Assembly (NCBI GenBank): GCA_001557505.1
Contig: LSAX01000008.1
Location: 2,356,001-2,420,000 of the forward strand
Length of the DNA stretch: 64,000 nt
Direction of reading: 5' to 3'
Origin: Reticulascus tulasneorum
Taxonomy: Eukaryota > Ascomycota > Sordariomycetes > Glomerellales > Reticulascaceae
The translations under genes were made by a program, and so were the position numbers. The notes beneath the pieces are model-generated. The model made no database searches, was not told the DNA's origin, and saw only the letters and a list, made by a program, of their open reading frames with translations. Of the stretch, positions 24,776-37,338 are shown piece after piece (the stretch's first letter is position 1; each line of letters opens with the position of its first letter).

Positions 24776-25850
24776 ATGGACATAGACTCGGATGATTCGG
24801 ACTTCTATGGTGAGAAAGTGAATATCAGGGCTCTGGATACGGGCAGTTGCTAAGCTCATTAGGGGACGATGAGGTCGTTCTTAACCTTCGTGGTCGAGTC
24901 CAGTCTTTCGACGTCAAGCAATGGTGGAAAGAGCGAGAGGGCTTCCAAGTTCGTCCTAAGGTCAGAAAGGACCCAGTTGACACACCAAAGCTCCACAACC
25001 CATACGCTGGTGTTCCATATGCGTGGCAACTGACGGAAACCGTGGACGACTTCCTGGCTCGTCTTCCTCCCGACACGACTCGTGCTGGCCCAGATGTCCC
25101 GTGGATCTATATCTGTAATCCCTACATCCCGCGAAAAGAGAAGGTGCTGGCTCAGAATCAGAATAGCAAAGGAAACGAGGATGAAGCCCCAGAGGAAGAA
25201 GGCTCGCAGCTAGCACGGCTTATAGAAGGCGGAGCTGGGAGATTGGAGATATTGCGGAGTTTCACGGAGAGCATCAGAAAAACTGGAAGGGCGAAAGGCG
25301 TTGTTACTCGCGACATCATCAAGGAGCAGAAAGAAGCAGTCGATGACATTCTGAACCTTGCAGACTTGTGCAGGATCAGAGCTGGCAAAGTAAGCTGCGC
25401 CGAGAGTAGCGATAGTAGAGGCAACTAGCTGACCTTCTCTCCAGTGGATCCTGTTTTGTAGCACCGAGGAGGTCAACGAGGTCTGGGAGATAGTGGCACG
25501 ATCCACGGCAAAGAACGAGCTGGGGATTGCCGCAAAAGTAGCCCCTGCTCCACCTTTGGACAGCCAGAGGCAGGATAGGGTGATCTGCATCTACACGGCG
25601 AACTTCAAGGACAAGATAGATGTCCAAAGGGTCTTGCAAAGACTGAAAGAACTGAGACTTATTGAGACCCGAGATCGGGCCATCTACTACAAGCCAGGTG
25701 AGTGGTACTCTGGTGGCATCGTGTTTGATACTCATCATTCCAGATGCCTTCACCTACATTGGAATTGCCTACGGAAATACCTGGGGGATCAAGGCCTCGA
25801 TATACAACTCTCACGACATGGTCATGAAACCGGAATCACAAAGGGCTTGA
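24776..25850 (+). CDS. DUF1917 (UPF0696/C11orf68-like) protein
   Basis: Cytosolic-looking protein of unassigned role. Its animal relative C11orf68/BLES03 belongs to the same domain family, which I recall as having an eIF4E-like fold. Exons 24776-24809, 24863-25389, 25445-25697 and 25744-25850 give 306 aa. The start MDIDSDDSDFYGDDEVV is acidic. Conserved-looking segments are SFDVKQWWKEREGFQVRP, WIYICNPYI, KWILFCSTEEVNEVWEIVA, ICIYTANFKDKIDVQRVL and YIGIAYGNTWGIKASIY. These alternate Trp-rich beta strands and helices, as in that family. All introns have canonical GT-AG ends and keep the frame. There is no signal peptide or membrane helix. Confidence 0.85.
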
Positions 25851-26359
25851 GACCCTCTGCTCGTATTTTGTCGAGTCCGAGCACCTCCAGCTCGAACCCG
25901 TCTTACCGTTTGCTGAGTCGACTTGTCATTTCTATAGTATTACTTGAACTTCATGTTGGAACTCGTTAGATGAACGGCTGGACGCCTTTGCAGCACTTCA
26001 AGGCGTAAGAAGGTGGTTGAGAAATGGGAAGAAGGTAACCGCTTCACAGAGCATCAGACGGAACCAGGCCGTGATGGAAACATGGTTATGTGCCCACTTC
26101 ATAAGGCAAAACAGACTGTTGAAATGATCTCCTGATACTCCAGGTCTGCTAGGCCGACACGCTATCACATGCCCCACCCAATGTGCTGATGCCTATGCCA
26201 CTGGCTCATTGTCGTGTACGTCGTAATCGTAAGTTACAGCCACGCTCAATTCTCCGTCATGCCCCGGCTGTCCGGCCGGATCGGTAAAAGTCGTGGCTCT
26301 TTTGGGGAGACTCGCCCGTAATTGTTGCGGCGTCCTGCACGGCAAAGTCTCTAAGCCAG
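25851..26359. other. Intergenic between convergent DUF1917 and NAA30
   Basis: 3' flanks of both genes. No coding or RNA feature seen. Confidence 0.6.
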
Positions 26360-26977
26360 TCATTGCGAGTTCTCGTCAAGGTCCTCGATCACAGCATCTG
26401 GATCGATCGACTTCAAGAGCAGAACAAGTCGGTAGGCGCTATTGCCATTCAGGTAGTAGCGGTGCAACTTCTTAGATCGGAGGAACCCTAGACGCTCGTA
26501 TAGCCGTATGGCAGGCGTGTTGGTCTCCTCCGTCTCCAGAACAACCTCGTCGGCTTTGCGATGGGCCATCGCATCGATGGCCCGCTTCACTAGCGCGGTT
26601 GCGACACCTTTGCCTCGGAATGGCGAGGAGACTGCAAGCATGGCAATATAGCCACGACGAGTCGGCGGCGAATGAGACGAGTGTATCTCGAGCTTGCAAA
26701 CAATAACCCCAATAAGCGACGAGTCAGCCGGGTTCAGGGCCTCAATGAGAGTCAGCAATCATGTCGCGAGCGGGGGAGTGGCAGGAAGCAAGAGTACCAA
26801 GAAACATAGGTGGCCCCATTGGTACAGAAAGTAGCGGTAGACATAGATGCTGTATGGCTCGCTCAGGTCTTTGGCAATCAAGGACCGTATGGCAGGGAGA
26901 TACTGTGTTTCCAAGCCGTGCTCATATTGAATGTATCGAAGCTCACTGGGAAGGCTGGCCACGCGAACCACGTCCAT
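26360..26977 (-). CDS. naa30: NatC catalytic subunit, N-alpha-acetyltransferase 30 (Mak3)
   Basis: Acetylates N-termini starting Met-Leu/Ile/Phe/Trp, on ribosomes with Naa35 and Naa38 (family knowledge). Exons on the minus strand: 26977-26798 and 26740-26360, joined 186 aa, near the 176 of yeast Mak3. The intron is GTACTC..TTGAG, 57 nt. Residues 40-60 carry the Mak3 signature EPYSIYVYRYFLYQWGHLCF. The GNAT core follows with GYIAMLAV, the acetyl-CoA motif R102-G-K-G-V-A107 (Q/R-x-x-G-x-A), EVVLETEETNTPAIRLYERL and GFLRSKKLHRYYLNG. The C-terminus is short and acidic. It is divergent from LRO1. Confidence 0.93.
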
Positions 26978-28012
26978 GGTGATCTTGCGAGTGGCAGCAG
27001 TCGACGTGGTCTTCCTACAGTAGCCTCAACGGGCGCCGCAAACGGTCATCGCATGGCCCTCGTGGGAATGTGGGAAAGTTAGAGCAAAGTTACGGCTTGT
27101 GCCAGCGGCGTCATCGGCGAAGATGACTTGGGTAAGTCAAGTTCAAATATGGGGAACTGAGCCATTGAAGGACGGAGATGGACTTTCGGAGGTCCAGACC
27201 GTCAGCACTCACGAGTCAGTAAATGATCCCTGTCCCACCAGTGCGGTCCACCACTTCCCTCCATACTATGCGGCAATCACATGCAAGGCCAGGAGGCTTG
27301 CAGTGGATTTCTACGTTGCAGAGCTGGCCAATTGGTGGTGGTGGGACGAGGTATGGGGGCTTCCAATACTTAGCTGCGGCTTTAATATTCTGCACTTTAC
27401 TTTAGTTTATTATTCTACTAATGGCTCTGTGTCACCACAGCGAACGGGATGGGGAGGGCTTCCAACCTGGAAGTTCTCCAGGCAGCCTGAATGGAGGATT
27501 CGATGGGTAGCTGAACACAGGTAATTAGGGTACGTACCCGAGGTACCACCAGGCCAATTAGTGGCCTTTACTGCTACTGGGCCGCGCCATGTTTCAAAAC
27601 GCATGTGCTCATACAGCTTCGGCGCTTTGAGCGCCCGGAGGAAAACTGACGTCAGACACTTGCATCCAAAGTACGTACTACGTAGTAGCCAGACGACCGA
27701 TGTTTTGGTAGTGCGGTTGGAATTTGGTTTCAAACTCGCGATACTGAAAGAGACATCGGGCGAAGCTAATCCTAGCGTCTTGCTTTGAGGCTACCGAGTT
27801 AGGTAGCGTACGCTACGCGCTGCAGCCGTTCCGCTCGATTGTCCATCTGCAGAGGATCTCCCTCGCCGCGCCTCCCGGTCTAACCGTTGACGATCCTTTC
27901 TTGGCCAAAGTTTTATCCGATCTCAGGTTATCCATCACGTTAGCCAGGCGAAGCCTTCGCATTCCAGTTTTCCTCAAACACCACTGCTTGATGCGACTGC
28001 CCTGCCCAGATC
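26978..28012. promoter_or_regulatory. Divergent promoter region NAA30/LRO1
   Basis: 1035 bp between head-to-head starts. It contains an ACTACGTAGT palindrome at 27677-27686 next to GTACGTAC. No gene supported. Confidence 0.5.
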
Positions 28013-29952
28013 ATGTCTTCCTCTGTGAGGCGTCGCGGGCCGCCGAAATCTAACCCATCCGAACGCGAATCTTCTCGAGATGACAGCACCGAAGAGCAAA
28101 AGCCGGTCAAGGAGGTCCATGTTGTGGAAACCAAGCAGCACAAGCGCAAGCGCAAGACGACTGCCATCTTCTTGTTGGGAAGCTTCTTCGGAATTATAGC
28201 AGCCGGATTCTTTGCGAAGAGCAATGACCTCATCGACTTTCCAGAGTTCGGTGACCTCAGTATGGATAATTTATTCGACGCACTGCCAGCTGCGTTGATG
28301 ACAGACATGCGCGATCTTGTGGTATGTTTTTTAGATCTGTTTGGTGGCAACGACTAACAGTTGTGATTCTCCAGAAAGGCGAGCGCGAGTTTCTCGATAG
28401 CTATGATGCATTCTCCGTGGGCATCCAAGCTCGGTCCGACGGGCTTCGCGCCCACCATCCCATGATCATGATACCGGGCGTCATCTCTACGGGCCTCGAG
28501 TCGTGGGGAACCAGCAACGTATCGCGACAGTACTTCCGAAAGCGACTCTGGGGCAGCTGGACAATGATGAGGGCGCTGGTCATGGATAAGGAAAACTGGA
28601 AGAGACACATTATGTTGGACAAGGAGACCGGCCTGGACCCCCCGCATATCAAGCTGAGGGCTGCTCAGGGGTTCGATGCTGCTGACTTCTTCATCACCGG
28701 CTACTGGATATGGAATAAAATCTTCGAGAACCTGGCGTCCATCGGCTACGATCCAACAAACTCATTTACTGCGGCTTATGACTGGAGGCTGTCATACAAG
28801 AATCTCGAGATCCGCGACCAGTACTTTGGCAGGTTGAAGTCGTATATCGAGAACGCCCATACCTTCTCCGGCAAGAAAGCCGTATTAGTCTCGCACAGCA
28901 TGGGTGGTCAGGTGCTCTTCTACTTTTTCCACTGGGTTGCCTCGGAGGAGGGAGGTCGTGGGGGGGAAGACTGGGTCGACCGGCACATCGAAGCGTGGGT
29001 CAACATCAGCGGCTGCATGCTGGGTGCTGTAAAAGACGTCACAGCAGTTCTATCCGGAGAGATGCGGGATACCGCGCAGCTGAACGCGTTTGCGGTGTAT
29101 GGCCTCGAGAAGTTCCTGGGCAAGGAGGAGAGAGCCGAGATCTTCCGGGCCATGCCTGGGCTCTCTTCCATGCTTCCCATCGGGGGTGATGCAGTTTGGG
29201 GAAATCTGACCTGGGCTCCGGATGACCAGCCGGGCCAGATCCACTCATACGGGTCCTTCTTGAACTTCAGGCTGGGGACCAACTGGACAACACCAGATCG
29301 GAACTTCACAGTTGATGAGTCGATGGAGTATTTGTACAACACGACCGAGAGCTGGTATCAAGATCAAGTCAAGGGGAGCTACTCCCACGGCATAGCGCAT
29401 ACGACAGCACAGGTTGAGGCTAACGAAAAGGACCATCGAAAGTGGATAAATCCTCTGGAGACACGGCTCCCCTTGGCTCCTAATCTAAAAATCTACTGCT
29501 TCTACGGAGTTGGAAAACCAACCGAACGGGGATATTATTATCGGACACCCGAACTCCCATCTCTGACCAGTCTCAACGTCACCATAGACACCGGGCTGAC
29601 GCAGGGCGAGGTCGACCATGGCGTCATAATGGGCGAAGGCGACGGGACCGTCAACTTACTCAGCACCGGCTACATGTGCAACCGCGGGTGGCGTCTCAAA
29701 CGGTACAACCCGGCGGGGACCAAAATTACTGTTGTCGAGATGCCGCACGAGCCCGAGAGATTCAACCCGAGAGGAGGGCCCAAGACGGCAGACCACGTCG
29801 ACATCCTGGGCAGGAAGAACCTGAACGAGCTGGTCTTGATGGTCGCAGCCGGAAAGGGGGACAGCATCACCGAATACGTCGCCAGTAACATCCACGAATA
29901 CGCTGCGAAAGTCAAGGTTTACGAAGAGGGCGAAGAGCCAGACGAAGAATAA
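28013..29952 (+). CDS. lro1: Phospholipid:diacylglycerol acyltransferase Lro1 (PDAT)
   Basis: ER/inner-nuclear-membrane enzyme that moves the sn-2 acyl chain of a phospholipid onto diacylglycerol to make triacylglycerol (family knowledge). Exons 28013-28321 and 28375-29952 give 628 aa (yeast 661). A basic cytosolic tail (KQHKRKRK) precedes one membrane helix at about 50-68 (AIFLLGSFFGIIAAGFFA); the rest would lie in the lumen. The LCAT-like alpha/beta hydrolase domain has the nucleophile in VSHSMGG (Ser278), the acid in GEGDGTVNLLSTGY and the histidine in ADHVDILG. The lid region has WGTSNVSR. Several NxT/S sites (NLT, NWT, NFT, NTT, NVT) suit luminal glycosylation. It is in tandem with LDB17 and SLM1. 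Confidence 0.96.
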
Positions 29953-30738
29953 GATGTTGTAGCTTGGGAGGGTAGGCATTGGATTGGTTCTTTGCCTATG
30001 TTTGTGTTTCACTAGGCGTTATATATATATAGAGACGGAGCCTACGGAATGAGGGAACTTTCTTTGGAGACTTGGAGATGGTATACCCCGTTGCTGGTCA
30101 TAGAACATAGACCTGGTTATGATTATATGTCGGGGGCAACTTAAAATTAATTTAACCTGTATATCTCGTAGAAATACATGTGTATCAGCTGCATGCTGTA
30201 TCACGGGCCAGTCTGATATCGTGGGTGGGTTTGAAACGAATCGGTACAGCAGGACATTATCCAGCAACGCAGCGACATGACTACAGCGTCCAGAGCAAGG
30301 TTGGCCTAGCGGGCGGGTTGGGCCTGTGCACGCGACTCGGGAGCCATCCGTCGTGCAGTTGATCACGGGGCGTGTCGGGGCCTTGTCCTGGAGTCGGAGA
30401 TTGTTAAGGACCATGGATGGAAGGTCGAGTACGTCTGCATGGATCTATTGCTTTGCCCATGCTACAAGGTAGAGGGAGACATGTACCTACCGCAAATGCA
30501 CTAACTAGCTGATCTGCCCAGATGATTAGTTGGTGGTCTTGTACGGTACTTGACGTGTTTCGCTGCCGCGGCTCCTCCCCCCACCACTCACTCTCCCACC
30601 ACCAATTTATCCAACAGCCATGGTATCAGCACCACGTCGAAACCCAAAGACAGCTCCAGCCTCATGCAGGAATCCGATTTGGCGCAAAGACAGTGATGTA
30701 TAGGCCATCGCGCATCTCCTACTGGCGCTTCTAGTACC
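29953..30738. other. Intergenic LRO1 to LDB17
   Basis: LRO1 3' flank and LDB17 promoter. It has a short (TA)n run at about 30020-30030 and a pyrimidine-rich stretch near 30.57-30.60 kb. No gene supported. Confidence 0.6.
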
Positions 30739-32357
30739 ATGGCGGACTTCGATGTGTATCAATCTCTAGAAACCCAGCAGCAGTTCTGGGAAGGTCAGTT
30801 TTTGCCCCTCGGCCGGTGCGCACCTTTGGAAACCCTCGTGACTTACATGCGGAGGAACCAGAGCTGGACGATGTCGTCGCGACGCAATACCAATCCCACG
30901 ACTTGATCGACGAGACGCTGCGATCCTGGCTCTATCTTGCCGCGAGGTTTAGGGATAGATTCTGCGATTCCGAAGACGACGTGGCGACGTGCTCGCAGAA
31001 GCTGCTCGGGAGCCAGCTCTTCCGCGACAACAAGGAGTATGTGCGGACCCAGATCATCTACAGCATGTTGCAGGAGGACGAGGCCGGCCCTCTGCATGTC
31101 ATTGCTTATTTCCTCCTCCTCGACGGTCGGGCCGACGACTCGACCTTCGTCCGCATGATCGAGGAGGCATGCTTCCCGCGCCTGGTAGAGCTGATCAACC
31201 TGCGAGAGGAGGACGACTCTCGGCTGCATCGCCTGCTACTGGAGCTGATGTACGAAATGTCGCGTATGGAGCGCTTGCGCACCGCGGATCTGCTGTCGGT
31301 CGACGACGCATTTGTCGGCTATCTTTTCTGGATGATCGAGGGCCTCTCCGGTGATGCCCATGACCCGTATCACTATCATATCATACGGGTGCTGGTAAGA
31401 TCCCTTCAAAGCATCTGCAAGGAATGCGCCCGCTAACGTCTGAGGAAACAGTTGGTCCTGAACGAACAATACATGCTCGCATCCACAGACGCAGCTGTCG
31501 ATCCGACCTCCCCGAATGCCCCGCTCACGAATCGAGTCATCAAACTACTAAGCATTCACGGTCCATCCCTGCGGACTTTTGGAGAGAACATTATCCTTCT
31601 GCTCAATCGAGAGACCGAGACCTCGCAGCAATTGCTCATCCTGAAGCTTCTATACCTCCTTTTCACCACGAAAGCCACATACGAGTACTTCTACACGAAT
31701 GACCTGAAGGTGCTTCTCGATGTTATAATCCGGAACCTGATGGACCTGCCGGACGAGAAGATGTCCTTGCGACATACGTATCTGCGAGTCTTATACCCGT
31801 TGCTTGCCCATACGCAACTGAACCACCCGCCTCACTACAAACGGGAGGAGATATTGAAGGTCTTGAGGATCCTGGGCGGGTTTGGAAACTCCCACTTCGC
31901 GCCGACTGACGAAACGACCCTACGGCTCGTTGACCGGGTTTCCAAAGTTAAATGGCTCGCTGAAGCAGAACCCACCGGCGAAGGCGAAATCGCAAGGAAG
32001 TTCCTCGGCATCAGTCTGTCCCGCTCGCAGACCGCGAGCAATATTAGTGTTCTTGACGTGGCTGCCGTGATGGAGAAGCCAGGGGTTAAAACTCCCAGCC
32101 GGAAAGCCGAATTCGACGCCGACCTGAAGGATGACGACGACGAAGCGCAAAAGGACGAGCTTCCCGTGATTATCGAGCCAAAGAAGATTCGGCCAGAGGT
32201 ACCGAAGCATCGACACGGTGTCCCGTACCCGCCAATCTCAAAATTACATATCAATGGTCACAAGAAACTGCCGCCAAAGGCACCACCCCCAAGGCGGCGG
32301 ACAAAGTTGAAGCCCGAGGACCCGGTGGTGGACAATGCCAACGCTTCGGAAGGGTGA
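30739..32357 (+). CDS. ldb17: SPIN90/Ldb17/Dip1-family Arp2/3 activator
   Basis: Family members (yeast Ldb17, fission yeast Dip1, human SPIN90) bind Arp2/3 and seed linear actin filaments at endocytic patches. Exons 30739-30793, 30862-31394 and 31452-32357 give 497 aa, matching yeast Ldb17 (491). The body is an all-helical leucine-rich (armadillo-like) domain, with [55 protein letters not shown] and the characteristic [19 protein letters not shown] followed by [12 protein letters not shown]. The C-terminal tail is charged and ends in a Pro-rich, SH3-ligand-like stretch ([16 protein letters not shown]), as in Ldb17. The first intron has a GTCAGT donor. The ATG at 30739 starts [22 protein letters not shown]. 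Confidence 0.88.
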
Positions 32358-33687
32358 CGCGAGCTGCCGCGATCCCGACAGGGGAAGTCAGCGATACCTT
32401 TAGGAGCGTCTGGGGTCTTTTTAGGTTGGCTACGGTGTTACGCGTTTTGCCGTGGTCATTTTCAAAGGTCATATCAATTTGAAGCATTAGCACTCATGGC
32501 GGGATGATAGGGCTTCAAGGAATGGCATAGCAGGGCGTTTGATCGTGGTACTGAAGCACGGTTAGGGAGCAATAGGTGCATTTTTGATTGCAGTATTACC
32601 AATGAATATGAATCTAGAGATGCCCGATGCCGCGACTAATGCTTGGTCGTTGTTGTCCTGGCCTTTTTGACAGTTGCAAAGTGATCTTGCAACGTAGGTA
32701 GGATTATTGAGCTGAACGAAGATATCATGGAGCTGCGGACCGTCTCGTAGCACAAACTAAGACGCATATATGCTGGCAGGATATTAAGCTCACGGTGATC
32801 CGCACAGGGATTTAATCACTGCCATCACTGCAAGGAGGGTATCAATTCAGTCCTGGGCTCGGGGCTAAGACGCCGTTGTGCCGTTCAATGACTCGGGGTT
32901 TTCTGAAATGATAGCCGGAGGAGACCGGGCGAGTCGCATGCTTGCCTCCCAGCCTAGTACCACAATGTCGCCAGAATGTCTCACGCACCCAAGATTGGAA
33001 TGTCTTTCGAGATCGGGCCGCCGGACCATACGCGTCCATGCGACTGCCAAGTGACTCGAATCTCCCGGTGAGACCGCCCAGAAATCAAGGCATGCCGTGA
33101 TGCCGGAGTGTGGATACTCAGATGCAGTAGAAAGCTGGCTATTTGGTTTACCGTCCACACTGTTGTCTCCGCCCGGGTCTCCTGTAAGACGCAACAGGCT
33201 TGCAGTTGTACAACCACTAGACTAGCAGTCACACTGGACACGCCCGGCAAATCCTACGCAATTCCCATTTCGGGGATTCCGGCATAGGGATTCCTCTAAT
33301 GATGATCGTCTCGGGGACCGTCCAATCTCGGTGGATCAGTCAAGGCCGAGGACGATGGACAGAGGCGAAGCACAACGAGATATACGCCGAAGACAGGAAA
33401 GGAGGTGCAGATAAAGAAATCCGGGCATGGGCCAGAGTGGTTCTAGCCTGAAGTAGTGTGCGTGCTACATGATTGCCTCGAGGATCTCTTTGGTTACAGG
33501 GATGAAGGAGTGAAATTGGAGTTGCGTCGTCAAGGTCGGTGGTGTGTGGAAGAAGTTTGGGTGGGTGTGGTGGGGAGGGGGAAAGTTTGGGGCTCGGAGA
33601 CTTGGGCTACGTCATCATTGTGATCCAATGCACATGTGCTTTGGTAGCTTTCCAGTGTTTTGTGCTTGCAAACAGAAGAGTCAGCCT

Positions 33688-33706
33688 GCCAGCCAGCCAG
33701 CCAGCC
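33688..33706. repeat. (GCCA)n microsatellite
   Basis: Nearly five GCCA units in non-coding DNA. Confidence 0.8.
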
Positions 33707-33770
33707 GACCAAGCACAAGATTTTATCCACTCGTGTCTGGAATGAATGTTTCCTTTGGTGCGATCCAGAA

Positions 33771-33784
33771 CGACTACGTAGTCG
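33771..33784. repeat. 14-bp perfect palindrome
   Basis: CGACTACGTAGTCG, sharing the core ACTACGTAGT with 27677-27686. Possible protein-binding site, not proven. Confidence 0.7.
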
Positions 33785-34340
33785 ATTTACGCAAGACGGG
33801 GCGATGCGACTGGTAGAGGGCAAAGCTACATGGTGTTTGCTGTCGTACCACGTACATATTACTTAGGTAGCTTTGCCCCAGAGTGCTATGTAGGGCGCTG
33901 TTTCTCAGCCATAATGGGGAGGCGTTTGTGCTGTGCTTGTGTGACTACCCATGCCTTACTGATTGAGGAATTATTAGTAACTTACCTACACTACCTTACT
34001 CTAGGTACCTAAATGCAGACTAGAACCCCCTAGTTAGCACAGGTGGATCGTAATATGTAGGCAGTCTAGTCAGCTAGGCAGTGGGTAAGGTAGGTCCAGC
34101 TATGTAGGTTGGTAGGGTATTGTTACGTACCGAGAGTGGTCCGTAAATTATGTAGGGAAAGTGGACTGATAACAGCACAAAATAACTGCGCACACCCATG
34201 AAAGAAGAAGAAGAAGTCCCCTGTTGTGTCGCCTCGCCCGTCAACAAGGATACCACTGCAATGAGGTAATGCCTGGTCGTTCGTTTCCTCGTCCAACTAC
34301 CTTACCTACCTACGCACGCATCCACCTACGATACCTTCAC

Positions 34341-34390
34341 TTCTCCTTTCCGCATCTTCCTCCTCCTCCTCTCTCTCTCTCTCGTTTTCT
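34341..34390 (+). repeat. Polypyrimidine tract upstream of SLM1
   Basis: TTC/TCC units followed by (CT)n. Such tracts commonly sit at fungal transcription starts. The ATG is about 210 bp downstream. Confidence 0.7.
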
Positions 34391-34597
34391 CCACCTCGAT
34401 ACTATCAAACTTCGTTGTGGCAGAAGAATCAATCGCCTTGTGAAAACCGCACGAATCATTGTTACCCAAAAGTGTAAAATCCCACTAGCCCCCCATACCC
34501 TGGAACGTCAAGAATTGCATAGCAGCCACCACGACTTATGACGGGACCACTGAATTAGGGAGCGAGCTAAACAGCCCATTGCGTCAACACCACCAGA

Positions 34598-37338
34598 ATG
34601 GCCGCCAGATCCCCCCCGCTCGCGTCCTCTCCCGCGTCGAACCCCAACTATATCCCTATGTCACTGGACCGACAACAAAGCGCCGCCGGCACTATGAACT
34701 CCAACAGAAACTCTGGCTATTTCCCACAGACGCCGCCGCCTGCAGTCGCCCAGGACCAAACTCACTCCAACACTTTGGCGAATTCGAATCACCATCACCA
34801 TCAGCCCGCCGCCCATCACCCACCACCCTCGGAGCCCAACAACAGTCTCTCAGCGCCCGCGAACCAAGGCAGATTTACCGAGGAGTGGGATGCCAGCCAG
34901 CGAGGGAGCTCCATAATTGACGGTCCTTTAACAGGCGGCGCCAACATGCAGCGCTCAAACTCGTTCGCCTCCAGTTCTGGAGAGGACCATCTCAACCTGC
35001 CGTCCAGGAAGGGCACCCTCAAAAAGAAGGCGTCGCTTCGGAGGAGCGGGAGCTTGAAGCGCAGTGGCAGTCGTCGGAGCATGAAGGCCGGCAGCGTGCG
35101 CAGTCTGGCCCTGCAATCCACCTCGGATCCCGACGAGGCACACAGCGCCTTTCATTGCCCCGTGCCAACGACGGGGAACCCGACAGAAGTGCTGGCGTCC
35201 AGATTTCAATGTGAGTAAACATTATGCCAACTAAACCCCCGAGCCCGGCGACTCTTTGCTGACAGCCCACCGAACCCGCAGCATGGCGCAAGATCCTGAA
35301 AGACCTCATCGCCTATTATCGCGAGATACAGAACAACTACGAGCAAAAATCAAAGTCTCTGATCAAGCTTGCCAACGTCGCCAACAACATCTCCACCCCG
35401 CCCGGGTTTCTTACGACCGGCGGCCTGGAGGATGCTCTGCACATCCTGCGAAACTACAACAAGCAGGCCATCACCGAGGCTAACAAGGCACGAGAGATCG
35501 AGGAGGACGTGATATTGGCCCTGACCGGCCTGAGGAGCGATATCCACCAGAAGATCAAGGAGATCAAGAACTTGTCGGGAGACTTCAAAAACTCGGTCGA
35601 GAAGGAGATGGAGAACACTCGACGATTAGTCAAGACCCTTCAGGAATCCCTCGGCCAGAGCGAGCTGGACAGCGCTCTAACGACAGGAAAGCAAGATCCG
35701 TACCTCCTGCGGCTGGCCGTGGACAAGCAGGTCGAACGCCAAATTGACGAGGAGAACTACCTCCATCAGGTAAGATCTCTGGCTGAATCACTTTCTCGAC
35801 AGTACTCTAACAGGCATAGGCATATCTGAATCTCGAGAGCTCTGGTCGTGAGCTGGAGTCGATTGTCGTGGGCGAGATCCAGAAGGCATACAATGCATAT
35901 GCCGGTATTATGAAGCGAGAGTCCGACGCGGCCTATGCTGCCATCGATGAGCTTCGCATTGGTCCGGTCTCCATGCCCAAGGACAACGAATGGTTGTTCT
36001 TTGTACAGAAGGACGACCATTTTGTTAACCCCGACGTCCCTATTCGGTCTGCCGAGCATATCCATTACCCTGGCCGTGACCATCTTGCGTCCCAGGAAAT
36101 CAGAGCGGGACTTCTTGAGCGAAAGAGCAAATACCTCAAGAGCTACACTGCGGGCTGGTACGAATCCTTAATCCCTCTTTGCCAAGTCTGAAGCTAACAC
36201 AATCCACAGGTATGTACTTTCTCCGACTCACCTACATGAATTCAAATCGGCGGATAAGGCGCAGGCTCCCGTTATGTCACTATACCTTCCAGAGCAGAAA
36301 CTAGGTTCCCACTCCAGCGAAGGAGGTTCGTCCAACAAGTTCATCCTCAAAGGACGCCAAACAGGGTCGATGCACCGCGGCCATACCTGGGTCTTCCGAG
36401 CAGAAAGCCATGATACCATGATGGCTTGGTACGAAGACATCAAAGTCCTCACGGAGAAGACACCGCAGGAACGAAGCGAGTTCGTCCGGGGCCACTCCCG
36501 AAGTATGAGCCAGTCCTCTCGCCGATCGATCAGCAGCGACGGCGTGGTAGACGAAGACGACGACGAGCCATTCGCTGCCGATACGGCCGTTTCGATCAGC
36601 ACGGGTTCGAAGACAGACGTCCGACGTCCTCAACCAGGTGGGCGATTCCCATCTGATATCCAAGTCAATGCGCAGCGAGGCTTACAGGCTCCTCTCTCGC
36701 CGTCTAGTGTAAGCTCCGACTTTGTCGACAAATCAGACCGCGAGGCCTTCATGGCAGCCAGTGCCCTGCCCGGAAGCGGGGTTGGGGAAAACAACTATGC
36801 AACCAGAGAATCCTACCTTGGTTATGGCGGCACCCAGCGAACACCGATGGAAGAGGTGCCTTCTCATGCTGCCATAGTGAGCCAGCAGGCCCGGGAAGAC
36901 GGAGTCAACCCATATACGAGCGAGCACTTCCGGAACCCGCACTCCACCAACACCGAGGCGCAAACCTTGATCATGCCCACCGGCGGGGTTCAACGAGCAC
37001 ATGGCTCCCAAGGGATTGAAACCCCAGGAGGCAACGCCCAGTACGGTGAATGGATGAGTGGGCGGGCACCCCAGAATACATCAAACATTCCCAATGGCGA
37101 CTATTACGCGGCGGGAGGGCGTAGCACAGGTGACGTAACCGTGGCGCCAGTTATGGGCAATGGCCATGTCCCATCAGCCGGCCATTCGCAAAAGACTGCC
37201 ACGCAGCAGGATTGGTCAGCTCGACCGACGTCCGGAACGGTCAGAACTGATAGCGTTCCAACTATTTCCAACTTGCATATTCCGGGGGAGTTCCCGAAGG
37301 CTACCCCGACTACGGAAGGATATGGGAAGCAGTTGTGA
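34598..37338 (+). CDS. slm1: Slm1/Slm2-type TORC2 effector (F-BAR-like plus PH domain)
   Basis: PI(4,5)P2-binding eisosome-associated protein that brings Ypk1 to TORC2 and acts in actin and sphingolipid control (family knowledge). Exons 34598-35210, 35282-35769, 35820-36157 and 36210-37338 give 855 aa. Residues 1-200 are disordered, with a His/Pro-rich stretch and a basic Ser-Lys patch (KGTLKKKASLRRSG). Residues about 205-455 form a coiled-coil F-BAR-like module (SWRKILKDLIAYYREIQ, FKNSVEKEMENTRRLVK). The PH domain spans about 464-570 (GLLERKSKYLKSYTAGWYVL .. HTWVFRAESHDTMMAWYEDI). The Ser/Gly/Asn-rich C-terminus is long and disordered and rich in SxS/SP sites. All introns are GT-AG. Confidence 0.92.

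Larger units (their letters stand above)
32358..34597. other. Intergenic LDB17 to SLM1, with repeat-like motifs
   Basis: No gene supported. It holds (GCCA)n at 33688-33706, the palindrome CGACTACGTAGTCG at 33771-33784, a cluster of TAGGTA/TACCTA-type motifs between about 33.86 and 34.33 kb and a CT-rich leader tract just before the SLM1 start. Confidence 0.6.
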
